Assembly: GCF_000479005.1 (NCBI RefSeq)
Contig: NZ_AWXC01000043.1
Span: 1-64,000 of the forward strand
Length of the DNA stretch: 64,000 nt
From: Prevotella sp. BV3P1
GTDB taxonomy: Bacteria > Bacteroidota > Bacteroidia > Bacteroidales > Bacteroidaceae
Direction: 5' to 3'
Position numbers and translations under genes: made by a program. The notes beneath the pieces were generated by a model. The model made no database searches, had not been told where the DNA came from, and was given only the letters and a program-made list of their open reading frames with translations. Positions 54,157-62,578 of this stretch are shown here, piece by piece. Position 1 is the stretch's first letter; each line of letters begins with the position of its first letter.

Positions 54157-55243
54157 AGTTATTCTTTTTATTTATTTCTTGTACACCTAATTCATAATGT
54201 TTCTGAGAAATTTTAGTTCTTTGAAGATGGTACTTGCCGTTTATTTTGGTGACTGTCCATAAACCTTTTTCCTTATATTCTTTCAGAACAAGTTTCGCTA
54301 AGTTGACATTAGAAGCTTTCGGATTATTTGTTCCTATTTTTCTTCCAATAATATTGTTATGTAAGTCGGCAGACGCATCGGCAGATGCCATATTATCAAA
54401 AACTTTTTGATTCATATCCAACTTACTGTTATCTTCATGGGCATTCCCAATGCGTTCTGTGTGCGTAGCATCAATTTCTTTGGTAATAATTGCTTGCCAA
54501 AGTGTATGCCTTATCGCATTACCAGAAGTCCCATCACCTCGCTTCCCAAGATTAGCTTTATTAACAATATTTATTTCAAAATTACTCGCAATAGTAGAGA
54601 TATTATTCGAACCTTCATCGTAATATCCGACTTTTAATGCATTAATAGGATGTTTCATCCCATAGCCAATCTGTCTTAGGTCACTTTTAGATGAATTCTC
54701 TAATGCTGTAGCTGTTGTATAATACATAACAGAAAGCTTTATTATACCTTTTACTATAGGTAATATTGGAAATTCACCGTTAGGGTCTATTAATACGACT
54801 GGTCTATTGAATGTATAACAATATGTTGAAATATTAATATATTTTTCTTGAAGTGGATCACAAGTCATCCACAGGCTCAACCTCGGCTCATAGTATCTCG
54901 CACCATAGTAGTACAGGCCCGTCTCCTCATCAAACTCCTTGGCATTGAGTTCTACTCTACGATTGGCTGCACTCGGCATAGTGCAAGCAAGCTTGCCTCT
55001 GCCGTAGTGGTACATCACGTTGCTTTCTGGATGGTCGGGATAGTTGATACCTGTCAGACGGTGGTAGTCGTAGGTATAGGTTATCATCTTACCTTCTTCC
55101 GCCATGTTAGCCGTCTGCTTGGTGAGTACGTTGCCGAGCGGGTTGTAGGTGAACGATGTCTTTCCACTTGCCGGATGGTTCACCTCCGTGCGGCGGTCGC
55201 CCATGTACAAATTTTGTTTTTCACCCCGAAATTCTTCTCTCAT
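54140..55243 (-). CDS. Orphan Rhs C-terminal module with DUF6973-like toxin tip
   Basis: A 367-residue fragment of an Rhs protein. Residues 1-160 hold the end of the YD-repeat core (FTYNPLGNVLTKQ, YDYHRLTGINYPDHPESNV, ELNAKEFDEETGLYYYGARYYEPRLSLW) and the hyperconserved DPL...DPNGE junction. After that the tip contains NAIRHTLWQAIITKEIDATH, IGNAHEDNS and ADASADLHNNIIGRKIG, resembling the DUF6973 domain of Bacteroidota effectors. A normal Rhs protein is well over 1000 residues, so this is a tip without its shell, lacking a signal or delivery domain. The toxin family call is tentative. Confidence 0.75.
   Translation of the reverse strand: MREEFRGEKQNLYMGDRRTEVNHPASGKTSFTYNPLGNVLTKQTANMAEEGKMITYTYDYHRLTGINYPDHPESNVMYHYGRGKLACTMPSAANRRVELNAKEFDEETGLYYYGARYYEPRLSLWMTCDPLQEKYINISTYCYTFNRPVVLIDPNGEFPILPIVKGIIKLSVMYYTTATALENSSKSDLRQIGYGMKHPINALKVGYYDEGSNNISTIASNFEINIVNKANLGKRGDGTSGNAIRHTLWQAIITKEIDATHTERIGNAHEDNSKLDMNQKVFDNMASADASADLHNNIIGRKIGTNNPKASNVNLAKLVLKEYKEKGLWTVTKINGKYHLQRTKISQKHYELGVQEINKKNNYGKNK
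54897..55043 (-). repeat. Rhs core repeat, copy 1
   Basis: These 147 bases match 56416-56562 without gaps and with nine differences. They encode the end of the Rhs core just before the variable tip. Confidence 0.85.
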
Positions 55244-55329
55244 TTTATACGTTGTCTACAATTATGACTATTGAATTATAACTGGACTCATAACATCAAC
55301 AATCTATTTTTTTTCATGCGCACTTTGTA

Positions 55330-55758
55330 TTACTTGTAGTCTTCCAAAATGTCACTTAAATCTTCTGCAAATGTATTCAACCCTACGATTTTGCCAAGAG
55401 ACTCTTGTACTGTCGGAAAAATATTAAGAAGAAGTTCTTCCTTACAAATATAATCAATTACAGATTCTTCAAAAGAATCAAGAGTTATAGCAATACTTTC
55501 GCAATCTGCATTGTCATTTATACAAAATGCTTGAGCATATTCTTTAGTAGACCATATAGGAAGTAGTCGTTCTTTTCCAAAAGACTGAATCGCAAAGGAA
55601 CTTTTATCTCTAACTATTGACCACATCGTTTCTGTATCAGCAATTCTTTTAAGCGTATACTGATATCTTACTTCAGGCCGACACTTCGTTAGAGCCTCAA
55701 ATTCCTCATTAGAAATCATAAGTTCATTTAGGCTTGTTTCTTTTCCCATTGTTGTCAT
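55330..55758 (-). CDS. DUF2750-like immunity protein of the orphan Rhs module 2
   Basis: About 142 residues from MTTMGKETS. The pattern RYQYTLKRIADTETMWSIV, LPIWSTKEYAQAFC, CESIAITLDSFEESVIDYIC and NIFPTVQESLGKIV fits DUF2750, a cytoplasmic family often next to polymorphic toxins. It overlaps the end of the module-2 toxin frame, as cognate immunity genes commonly do. An in-frame ATG at 55788 would lengthen it by ten residues. Confidence 0.72.
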   Translation of the reverse strand: MTTMGKETSLNELMISNEEFEALTKCRPEVRYQYTLKRIADTETMWSIVRDKSSFAIQSFGKERLLPIWSTKEYAQAFCINDNADCESIAITLDSFEESVIDYICKEELLLNIFPTVQESLGKIVGLNTFAEDLSDILEDYK

Positions 55759-56588
55759 ATTTATGTTGTAATTTATGATTACTCTCAAGTTGCAATTGAC
55801 TTTCTCGATAAAAATGGCCTTTCGCTGCTTCTTTTCCTCGAGGATGGGCTAATACTTTTCCTTTGGGATTTCGTATAGTTGAACGTTTTCCTCGATTAAT
55901 TTGATTTTGCTCTTGCTTTATCCAACCACGGTCAGCCTTACCGAGTTTGGGGTCATTACCCAACTCTTTTAGCCGTGCTTGTCTTCCTGCTCTGCCTTTT
56001 TTAAGCAGCTCTTTTGCATGATTAGCGTCTGCTGATTTTACGACACCTGATGCAACTTCTGTGCCTTTCTTTACATCAGAAGCCCTATCAATGTGTCTTG
56101 CAACTTGTGTTCCACCCTTTACAACTTTAGATGCACCAGCCGGAACAAATGGCACAACAGCAGCAAGGGCATCAAATCCTGCATCTGTCCAATTCTCTTT
56201 TGCAGTTTTATGGTCTCCCGTCACATGATGATATATGGCTGCACCAACATCATAAACAAGATTTCCAACATCCCAAACGGTGTCCCAAATTTTACCGTCA
56301 GAATCAATTCGGACTATTGGGTTATTACCACAAAAAAACATATGGAGAAGAAGATAAGTCTGCTTCACAAAGAGGATCTGTAGAAGCCCAAACACTTAAT
56401 CTAGGATCATAAAACCTCGCACCATAGTAGTACATACCTGTCTCCTCATCAAACTCTTTAGCGTTGAGTTCTACTCTACGATTGGCTGCACTCAGCATAG
56501 TGCAAGCAAGCTTGCCTCTGCCGTAGTGGTACTTCACGTTGCTTTCTGGAGGGTCGGGATAGCGGATGGCCGTTGTGTTACAATCCAT
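55724..56588 (-). pseudogene. Orphan Rhs C-terminal module 2, frameshifted in the core
   Basis: Two minus-strand frames make one Rhs tip. The first (from 56588) reads NVKYHYGRGKLACT, ELNAKEFDEETGMYYYGARFYDPRLSVW, DPL and SPYVFLW, then stops. The second resumes with FFCGNNPIVRIDSDGKIWD and runs to 55724. The break is at a run of seven A (plus strand 56332-56338); six would restore the frame. The tip ends KGKVLAHPRGKEAAKGHFY then HKLQHKYDNNGKRNKP, resembling Ntox8-type (polymorphic toxin type 8) tips; that name is tentative. A DUF2750 gene overlaps the end. Confidence 0.7.
56416..56562 (-). repeat. Rhs core repeat, copy 2
   Basis: Second copy of the 147-base segment at 54897-55043. The two copies could recombine and exchange or delete the module between them. 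Confidence 0.85.
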
Positions 56589-56594
56589 TTTCTT

Positions 56595-57167
56595 TTATTT
56601 TTTCCCAGTCAGAAAAATACAAGATAAATTGAAAAAACATCTTTCATCCATCTGTATTCTTAAACATTCTTCAACTTCCTTCTTCTTGATAATAACGATT
56701 CTTTTTGCATAAGATAGGCATCGCCTCAACAAAGAAAACAAGTTTCCTTTGTTTTCGGCTTGCACTATCTTTGCATAAAATTCTGTGTCTGACTTGGAAA
56801 TGAAATAGGAGAAAGTTTTACCCACTGCAATGTTTTTGACAAAAGAGTAGCCTATACAGGTTGATTGTTTATTTAATAAGTTATCATACATCATTTCAAT
56901 CCAATTGAAATCACCCTTTCTTTTTTTTAAGAAATCGTAGATTAAATCATTATTTGATTTTTTATTTATTGGTATCAATGATATCCATGTTAAATAATCT
57001 TCGCTTGAATTATTTGTAACTTGAATTTCATTTATGTTTTGAGCTTGTTTTGTAATTCCGTTAAAATAGCAAAATGGTATAGTGTCAACATGTATTTCGT
57101 TCTGAGCATTTATTTTCATGCCAACAAGAGAAAAAAGAAGGAATGCAATGTAAATCTTTATTTTCAT
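56595..57167 (-). CDS. Exported protein, unknown, array member
   Basis: A 190-residue protein with a signal peptide (MKIKIYIAFLLFSLVGMKINAQ). No family recognised; Lys/Ile/Asn-rich. It ends six bases before the start of Rhs module 2 and has a repeat-borne promoter about 115 bases upstream. It may be the remaining immunity partner of a lost toxin. Confidence 0.6.
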   Translation of the reverse strand: MKIKIYIAFLLFSLVGMKINAQNEIHVDTIPFCYFNGITKQAQNINEIQVTNNSSEDYLTWISLIPINKKSNNDLIYDFLKKRKGDFNWIEMMYDNLLNKQSTCIGYSFVKNIAVGKTFSYFISKSDTEFYAKIVQAENKGNLFSLLRRCLSYAKRIVIIKKKEVEECLRIQMDERCFFNLSCIFLTGKK

Positions 57168-57537
57168 CGTGAATTGAAATGTTTATGTTGTTTGTGAAAT
57201 CTACTTTCCCCATAAACCACTTTCATCAGTGGATAAACCGTTCATCGTTTCTCCTTTTACATAGAGTCAACCAACAAGTGCAAAATTAGTCAATCATTTT
57301 ATAAAACTCTTGTTTGGTGTTGAAAACTTGAGTTTTTTACTTCCAATCTGGAGTGCAAAGTGCCGAAGCGTTCTCGTGCAGCAGTTTAGTTCGTGAAGGT
57401 TATAAAACGTTGGCAAAGATACTAAAACTTTCCGTCTGAGAGGGAATGGTCACTCCTTCTTTTTAATGAAACATTATCTTTTTGTCCCCCTTTTGTTTAT
57501 TTCCAGAAGTTGCATTTCTTGATTGAATTTACGATTT
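57168..57537. other. Gene-free stretch carrying repeat cassette C1
   Basis: No gene is supported here. It includes cassette copy C1 and, to its right, a short non-repetitive stretch up to the next stop codon. Confidence 0.5.
57260..57377 (-). repeat. Promoter cassette repeat, copy C1
   Basis: 118 bases nearly identical to 58030-58147 and 60827-60943. On the minus strand it contains TAATTTTG (57281-57288) followed by C, a -7 box pointing at the gene that starts at 57167. The terminator extension present in the other two copies is missing here. Confidence 0.85.
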
Positions 57538-57930
57538 TTAATTAAGTGCATAAATAATTCCATCGTGCCTAATCATTAGGCAAAAATTAAACGAATAATC
57601 AAAAATAATTATATCATCAACTTTCGGATACCAAATATAATCAAAGTACTTAATGACATCATCATATTTAAAAACATCAATATTGTAGAAAGAATCCCAG
57701 CATACATACAAGTTGGTGGGTAAAATTCTTATATTTAAATTATTTATCAAAAGACCTAAATTAAATTCTGCGTCTTCGGCATTTACAAAATTTATATAGT
57801 GTCCTTCATTCTGAATAATATTAAAAATATTCGTCCGCTCGTTTTTTTGTATTTTATATTTTAAACAAAAAGAAATAAAAGCATCATCACTCTTTTTTTT
57901 TGAAAGGGTGATAAAATTAATATTCACCAT
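57538..57930 (-). CDS. Small cytoplasmic protein, putative immunity protein
   Basis: A 130-residue protein without signal peptide, rich in Asp, Ile, Phe and Tyr. The C-terminal phrase DYIWYPKVDDIIIFD followed by CLMIRHDGIIYAL resembles the end of several immunity proteins, but no family is assigned. Its promoter is in cassette C2, about 120 bases upstream. Confidence 0.6.
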   Translation of the reverse strand: MVNINFITLSKKKSDDAFISFCLKYKIQKNERTNIFNIIQNEGHYINFVNAEDAEFNLGLLINNLNIRILPTNLYVCWDSFYNIDVFKYDDVIKYFDYIWYPKVDDIIIFDYSFNFCLMIRHDGIIYALN

Positions 57931-58291
57931 TTCATGGTCTTTTCTAAAAAAAATCTAATTTAAATTGTTCCATATCTTTTTCATATATCGGTTGTTGAAA
58001 TAATATTTCAACAGCCCGTAGAGTCAATCCATAGAGTCAACCAACAAGTGCAAAATTAGTCAATCATTTTATAAAACTCTTGTTTGGTGTTGAAAACTTG
58101 AGTTTTTCTCTTCCAACCTGGAGTACAAAGTACCGACGCGTTCTCGTAAGTTCATTTTTCTTTGTTCTGGGTTACAAAAATAGCAAAAGGCAGAGAAGCT
58201 ATCCCTGCCTTTGTGCATAATTATTTAGAACAAAATTGATTATCAGGCAGTTATTCCAACAGCTACCAATCTGGAGCATTACCGGATTTTA
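57931..58291. other. Gene-free stretch carrying cassette C2 and a coding remnant
   Basis: It holds the full terminator-promoter cassette C2 and, at about 58255-58280, a minus-strand remnant encoding GNAPDW, related to the 54-base tail repeats. No intact gene. Confidence 0.5.
58030..58212 (-). repeat. Terminator-promoter cassette, copy C2
   Basis: 58030-58147 is the shared 118-base block with TAATTTTG at 58051-58058 on the minus strand. It extends to a hairpin at 58186-58212 (AAAGGCAGAGA against TCCCTGCCTTT, T run on the minus-strand side) that terminates the gene ending at 58292. The cassette thus ends one transcript and starts the next. Confidence 0.8.
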
Positions 58292-58702
58292 TCACAACTT
58301 AAGTAGTAATCCAATTGCATTATTGCGATCATCTATATTAAAAGTCTTTTTTGCATCTATATCTGGGAAAACACCTTTTTTGGTATATACAAAAGGCGTA
58401 ACAATAATTTTTTTTTCAGCCAAAGAAAAACTAATTATTCTGTGCGATTTATATAATATATTCCAACTCTTAATACGCATTTCTTTTAGCACATTCTTTG
58501 CTGTTTCTTCAGTTACAGATACTCCAGAATTACTATATTGCAAAGCTATATTTATCACACTTTCCATATTACGAACATCATTTATAGAGACTACAAAACA
58601 TGGTGGATGTGCAATCCATAACCCTAATTCATTTTTTGATTCAGGATAAATTTTAATCTCTGTATCCGTTTTGCATATAGTTATTTGTTTTTTTATATTC
58701 AT
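58292..58702 (-). CDS. CdiI_3-like contact-dependent-inhibition immunity protein
   Basis: A 136-residue cytoplasmic protein. The order of elements (GLWIAHPPCFVVSINDV, a middle helix, then KEMRIKSWNILYKSHRIISFSLAEKKIIVTP read in pieces, and VFPDIDAKKTFNIDDRNNAIGLLL) matches the CdiI_3 family of immunity proteins. No toxin gene is adjacent, so it is an orphan immunity gene. Family name from pattern memory. Confidence 0.65.
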   Translation of the reverse strand: MNIKKQITICKTDTEIKIYPESKNELGLWIAHPPCFVVSINDVRNMESVINIALQYSNSGVSVTEETAKNVLKEMRIKSWNILYKSHRIISFSLAEKKIIVTPFVYTKKGVFPDIDAKKTFNIDDRNNAIGLLLKL

Positions 58703-58805
58703 AGTTTTATCTATTTATAACCAAGGAACATTTCCTTTTTGAGAGAAGATTTATAATTACCATATATTATAATGACAACTCCCAATCTAGGGCATTACCA
58801 AAACT

Positions 58806-59303
58806 TTAAATATCGTTATTCAAAGTATTTTGCAACATTCTGAAAGTTTTGCTTTTTTTGTCTATTTTGTATAATTTATAGATACTATCATAACTGCTTA
58901 TAACAATTACTGAATCACTGATGCTTTTTATATTATATTTATCACTTCCTAAAATTAATAGACTATCTTTATATAGCGACCACTTCTCGCTCCATAATTG
59001 ATCGCGTAGATAATATTTTTGTATTTTATTTCTATCAATATGCTCGTAAATAAACCATTGCCCATCTTTGTTAAAATAATAATAAATAAAATGATTGTCA
59101 TCTTCATGTTCCTTTGTTTTCCAAAAGCAATAAGAACCCTCGCAAATAATTTCAGCACCATTTTTTTTATGAGGTTTACATGATATTATCCAAAATAAGA
59201 GAACAATAAAACCTATAAAATAAAAATAATGTATTTTGCAGTCCATTAACTTCTTGCCAATGGACTGCACTTTATATTTAAAATTGTATTTCATTGCCAC
59301 CAT
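58806..59303 (-). CDS. Membrane-anchored or lipoprotein, unknown, array member
   Basis: Up to 165 residues. A hydrophobic segment IHYFYFIGFIVLLFWIISC followed by KPHKKN looks like a lipoprotein signal; if so the start is the internal ATG at 59246 rather than 59303. The remainder repeats Tyr/Ser/Asp-rich strands. The 59246 ATG sits in a perfect 10-bp hairpin (59238-59247 with 59259-59268). Function unknown. Confidence 0.55.
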   Translation of the reverse strand: MVAMKYNFKYKVQSIGKKLMDCKIHYFYFIGFIVLLFWIISCKPHKKNGAEIICEGSYCFWKTKEHEDDNHFIYYYFNKDGQWFIYEHIDRNKIQKYYLRDQLWSEKWSLYKDSLLILGSDKYNIKSISDSVIVISSYDSIYKLYKIDKKSKTFRMLQNTLNNDI

Positions 59304-59361
59304 TTAAATAAATTGGAACACTATTTACACCATTTGCTTTTAAAAGTTCGATCTTTTAAAA

Positions 59362-59415
59362 ATCATATTGATAATCAGATGAATATTTTGATAATTCCCC
59401 ATTTGGAGTATTACC
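59362..59415 (-). repeat. 54-bp coding-remnant repeat, copy 1
   Basis: Matches 61027-61080 with five differences. Read on the minus strand it encodes GNTPNGELSKYSSDYQYDF and a stop. It follows the stop of the ankyrin gene. Shorter relatives are at about 58255, 58755 and 61800. Confidence 0.75.
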
Positions 59416-59429
59416 TATCCTCTACAATA

Positions 59430-60173
59430 CTATTTGTATATTTCTAAAATCTCTTTTTGTAAAATATAATATTTACTATCAGGTTTAAAATTCCATTCTC
59501 TTACAATATCAATAAGTTTTCTTGAATCTTTCCCATATGTTTTTAATGGTGCCATTAGTGATTGTCTCTTAGACACACATAGATAATATACAATATCTAC
59601 CTTATGCTGAATAGCAGCAACTTCCAACATACTGATCTCATTTGTTGTAAATTGAGGTGGTACTTTCCCTTTCTCTATAAGCTCTTTAACGTATAGCAAG
59701 GAGGTTCCCGCAGCCTTATAAGGAGCACTCCTCTCAAGCCCTGTAGCAGGGTCGATAGCTTTTATTGTAGGGTCTGCACCTGCGTCTAAAAGATCTATTA
59801 AATAGCGCTTATCAATATTATAATTTTTGTCTAAATAGCCAGAAGCTAATATCAATGGGGTCGAACCGTCTTTTCGGCAAATATAATTAGGATTTGCTCC
59901 TAAATGTAGCAGACATTTAAATGACAAATACTTACCATTTGATATAGTCCACATTAGTAGACTTCTTTGTGAATATGCATTAGGTTCGTCTATGTCCATA
60001 TCCTTATGATTAGCTATATAGTTAATTATTCCTGAGGTATCTTCATCGACAACATATTTCAAAAATTCTGCAACTTCCTTCCTTTCAAAGCCACGAACAT
60101 TCTTAAATGAATGTTTTTGACCACAAGACAATACTATTATGCAAATTAAACAAATATTTATATAATATTTCAT
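59430..60173 (-). CDS. Ankyrin-repeat lipoprotein
   Basis: A 247-residue lipoprotein (CLICIIVLSC, Cys17) with ankyrin repeats: AYSQRSLLMWTISNGKYLSFKCLLHLGANPNY read in pieces, then DGSTPLILASGYL and LIDLLDAGADPTIKA. Ankyrin lipoproteins occur repeatedly among toxin-associated genes in Bacteroidota. Position in the array suggests an immunity role; not demonstrated. Confidence 0.75.
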   Translation of the reverse strand: MKYYINICLICIIVLSCGQKHSFKNVRGFERKEVAEFLKYVVDEDTSGIINYIANHKDMDIDEPNAYSQRSLLMWTISNGKYLSFKCLLHLGANPNYICRKDGSTPLILASGYLDKNYNIDKRYLIDLLDAGADPTIKAIDPATGLERSAPYKAAGTSLLYVKELIEKGKVPPQFTTNEISMLEVAAIQHKVDIVYYLCVSKRQSLMAPLKTYGKDSRKLIDIVREWNFKPDSKYYILQKEILEIYK

Positions 60174-60261
60174 TTTGTTTTATTTTATTTTTTTTCATTA
60201 AAGAGGATATCATATGATTTTTTATACGTTGAAGAGTTCGTATTTTATCATGTTCCCTCCA

Positions 60262-60741
60262 CTACATTTCATTATAAACAAATTCAGACAAATACCAATG
60301 ACCATTGATTTTAGAGAAAGCCAGTATGTAGAAACAACTACTTTGAGGTATATAGATTTTTTCCGTTGCACTATCTTCTGAATCTAATTTATATGATACT
60401 GTATACATCGAATCATTTATTGCTTTGTTGGCACTATTTAAATAATATATTAAATCACCTTTTCCCCAAGAAAAATTTGTTATAGAATCAGTTTCATCTT
60501 CTATTGAAGATTCTTCGTAGTCTGAATTAAATCCTGTAACCTCTTGAGCGATTCTTTGTATCTGAAACACAGAATCTCTATGAAATTGAGTTATAAAGTC
60601 CGAAAATGATTCATTTGTCAGTTTTTTTGTAGTGTTAAAATCCTTATTTTTTTTCGTGATATTCTTTTTCTCATCATTTTTAAAATAAGTACAACATGAC
60701 AAAAGACACATTATAATGAATATATATATATAGTTCTTCAT
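60262..60741 (-). CDS. DUF4348-like lipoprotein (first)
   Basis: A 159-residue lipoprotein (IFIIMCLLSCC). The phrase ESFSDFITQFHRDSVFQIQRI and a later acidic, Trp-containing strand fit the DUF4348 pattern (FxxFxxxFxxDSxFQ). It is a diverged paralogue of the gene at 61143. Its promoter is in cassette C3 upstream. Confidence 0.68.
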   Translation of the reverse strand: MKNYIYIFIIMCLLSCCTYFKNDEKKNITKKNKDFNTTKKLTNESFSDFITQFHRDSVFQIQRIAQEVTGFNSDYEESSIEDETDSITNFSWGKGDLIYYLNSANKAINDSMYTVSYKLDSEDSATEKIYIPQSSCFYILAFSKINGHWYLSEFVYNEM

Positions 60742-60826
60742 TTTTGTAGTATTATAATCTTATAGGGTGGAAAATCCCCCTATAAGATACATAAGTTATT
60801 CTTTATCTTGAGTATTAATTTTAATT

Positions 60827-61005
60827 CATAGAGTCAACCTACAAGTGCAAAATTAGTCAATCATTTTATAAAACCCTTGTTTGGTGTTGAAAACTTGAGT
60901 TTTTCACTTCCAATCTGGACGTAATGTGCCGAAGCGTTCTCGTATATTCATTTTTCTTTGTTCTGGACTACAAATATAGCAAAAGACAGGGAATCTTTCC
61001 CTGCC
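60827..61005 (-). repeat. Terminator-promoter cassette, copy C3
   Basis: 60827-60943 matches C1 and C2; the minus-strand -7 box TAATTTTG is at 60848-60855. The extension carries a hairpin at 60985-61005 (GACAGGGAA against TTCCCTGCC, then TTTT on the minus strand) and a second TANNTTTG word (TATATTTG) next to it. Confidence 0.8.
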
Positions 61006-61026
61006 TGTACGTCAAACCATTTAAAC

Positions 61027-61080
61027 ATCACATTGATAATCAGATGAATATTTTGATAATTCTCGATTTGAAGCATTACC
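61027..61080 (-). repeat. 54-bp coding-remnant repeat, copy 2
   Basis: Minus-strand reading GNASNRELSKYSSDYQCDV then stop; five base differences from copy 1. It follows the stop of the DUF4348-like gene at 61143. Confidence 0.75.
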
Positions 61081-61142
61081 CGAAATTTGTTATATTTTAG
61101 AACTCTGTTATTCAAAGATATTCTGAATTTGTCGAATTCACG

Positions 61143-61589
61143 TTAATTAGAATAGTCATCTATCTGAAATAATATCCAAGAATGCTTATCTGTTTTGAAT
61201 AAATATTTTATATATATTCCCGAATCATAGCCCTTTAAGATAACAGTATGCGTCATTGTATCAACCTTTAACATTATTTTTTGCCCATCTATGATAGAAT
61301 CGTTGAATTTTGTATATATCCAATCACTCTTGCTGATATGCAGAATCGAGTCTGTCTCTTCATAATCATAACCTTCATATATAATTTTCAACGGAAACAA
61401 AATGTGTTGCCGTTGAAAACATGAGTCTGAGGCGAACTTTTTGAAAAAATCATAAAAAGTTGTTTTTCCTGTCACATTTTTTTTTAGTGATATCACAGCC
61501 CCATCCTTTAAAACTTGCTTTTTATTATTTGGTTGTGCACAGCTTATTAAACAGAGGAAAACAAATAGTATGTAAGTAAACTTATTCAT
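61143..61589 (-). CDS. DUF4348-like lipoprotein (second)
   Basis: A 148-residue lipoprotein (LFVFLCLISC, Cys17). It shows TTFYDFFKKFASDSCFQRQHILFPL, close to the DUF4348 signature, and an acidic middle YDYEETDSILHISKSDWIY. A paralogue of the gene at 60262 (compare DFITQFHRDSVFQIQRI). Probably exported and membrane anchored; function unknown. Confidence 0.7.
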   Translation of the reverse strand: MNKFTYILFVFLCLISCAQPNNKKQVLKDGAVISLKKNVTGKTTFYDFFKKFASDSCFQRQHILFPLKIIYEGYDYEETDSILHISKSDWIYTKFNDSIIDGQKIMLKVDTMTHTVILKGYDSGIYIKYLFKTDKHSWILFQIDDYSN

Positions 61590-61858
61590 AATATATGATA
61601 ACTACTCGTTGGCGGAATTTATTTAAGTTGATAAGTATGAGTAAAAAGTTGCACACGTCGTTGAGCTTTTAGTAACTTAGTGCTACAAAATCTATTAGGT
61701 TATAAAATCATTGTTATGCACAACCTCATGGCAAAGTTCAAAAAAATACTTGAAATCTGCAAGCAATATGCTGGAAATCAAGTCTACGGGAAGAGAAAAG
61801 TTCTCGGTTTGAAGCATTATCTATGTCGTGATACTATATCTATTTTTCTACGATAAGA

Positions 61859-62422
61859 CTATTTCTCCATACTATTTTCAAACTGTTCTTTCAAGATATT
61901 ATCAATTTTAGAGCTTCGTTTAAAAAACGGATATGTTTGGTAAAACATTTTTAAGTCCATGGTATCAGTATAGTTTTCCATTATCCATGAAGATACAATA
62001 TAGACCATCATATTGTAGTTAGCCTTATTTTGTTGTTCTGCAGGAAGTAAGCTTATTGCTTTTTGTATTCCTTTAATTTTGTGAGGATATTTGATTAGCA
62101 TTTGGCTCAACCCATCAGCAAAAGTTTCATCGTACTGTTCATCGGTATGTGAAAAACAGTGTTTTACAACTAAAGCATAGTCCTGTTCTGTAGAAAATTT
62201 CTCTTGAAAAAAGTTTCCATCAATAATTCTTTTCACAAAAAGACTATCACCAAACTCTATTTTGTTTTTTTTTATTGTTTCCTTTTTCTGAATAGTATCT
62301 TTAATATTTTTCTTTTGTATTGATATGAGGTGAGAGTTAGAGTTGTTACTATTACAACCTGTAACACCCCCAAAAATTAACAGAGTCATTAGAATTAGTA
62401 AATTTTTATTTTTCATTTTCAT
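61859..62422 (-). CDS. Lipoprotein, unknown, first full gene of the array
   Basis: A 187-residue lipoprotein (LLIFGGVTGC, Cys23) with a Lys/Ile-rich linker and a helical C-terminal part (LLPAEQQNKANYNMMVYIVSSWIMENYTD read in pieces). It has a clear Shine-Dalgarno-like GGAGG about 15 bases upstream, unusual for this window. It overlaps the end of a 35-residue upstream frame. No family recognised. Confidence 0.65.
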   Translation of the reverse strand: MKMKNKNLLILMTLLIFGGVTGCNSNNSNSHLISIQKKNIKDTIQKKETIKKNKIEFGDSLFVKRIIDGNFFQEKFSTEQDYALVVKHCFSHTDEQYDETFADGLSQMLIKYPHKIKGIQKAISLLPAEQQNKANYNMMVYIVSSWIMENYTDTMDLKMFYQTYPFFKRSSKIDNILKEQFENSMEK

Positions 62423-62513
62423 GTTTTGTTCCTCCTCTTTTCGACTCTTTTTCTTCTGTATTCTGAGGTCTATGACCGGTGACTACAACTTCAGGTAACT
62501 CGTAGAATTTCAT
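62406..62513 (-). CDS. 35-residue peptide with LPEVVVTG motif
   Basis: Starts MKFYELPEVVVTGHRPQN and ends basic (KRGGTKHENEK). Its ATG overlaps the stop of the preceding 17-residue frame (ATGA) and its end overlaps the lipoprotein start by 17 bases. The EVVVTG words recall TonB-box-like segments and short N-terminal tags seen on Bacteroidota toxin-associated proteins. It may be the surviving head of a longer deleted gene. Confidence 0.5.
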   Translation of the reverse strand: MKFYELPEVVVTGHRPQNTEEKESKRGGTKHENEK

Positions 62514-62563
62514 TTACTTTTCTTTGACTTAGCAATTATCTTATCTTCAATACTTTCGTTCAT
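62510..62563 (-). CDS. 17-residue leader peptide
   Basis: MNESIEDKIIAKSKKSK, then TGA overlapping the next ATG. It is the first frame after the promoter at 62610-62617, about 40 bases downstream of the expected start site. The tight overlap suggests translational coupling; being so short, it could be chance. Confidence 0.4.
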   Translation of the reverse strand: MNESIEDKIIAKSKKSK

Positions 62564-62578
62564 AATTACAAGATATTT

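Larger units (their letters stand above)
60742..61142. other. Gene-free stretch carrying cassette C3 and tail repeat 2
   Basis: No intact gene. It is accounted for by cassette C3 (60827-61005), the 54-base repeat (61027-61080) and short AT-rich linkers. Confidence 0.5.

Noticed and set aside
53737..62422. Prophage or conjugative element
   Set aside because: No integrase, phage structural, relaxase or transfer gene was found; the content is toxin/immunity-like with repeats.
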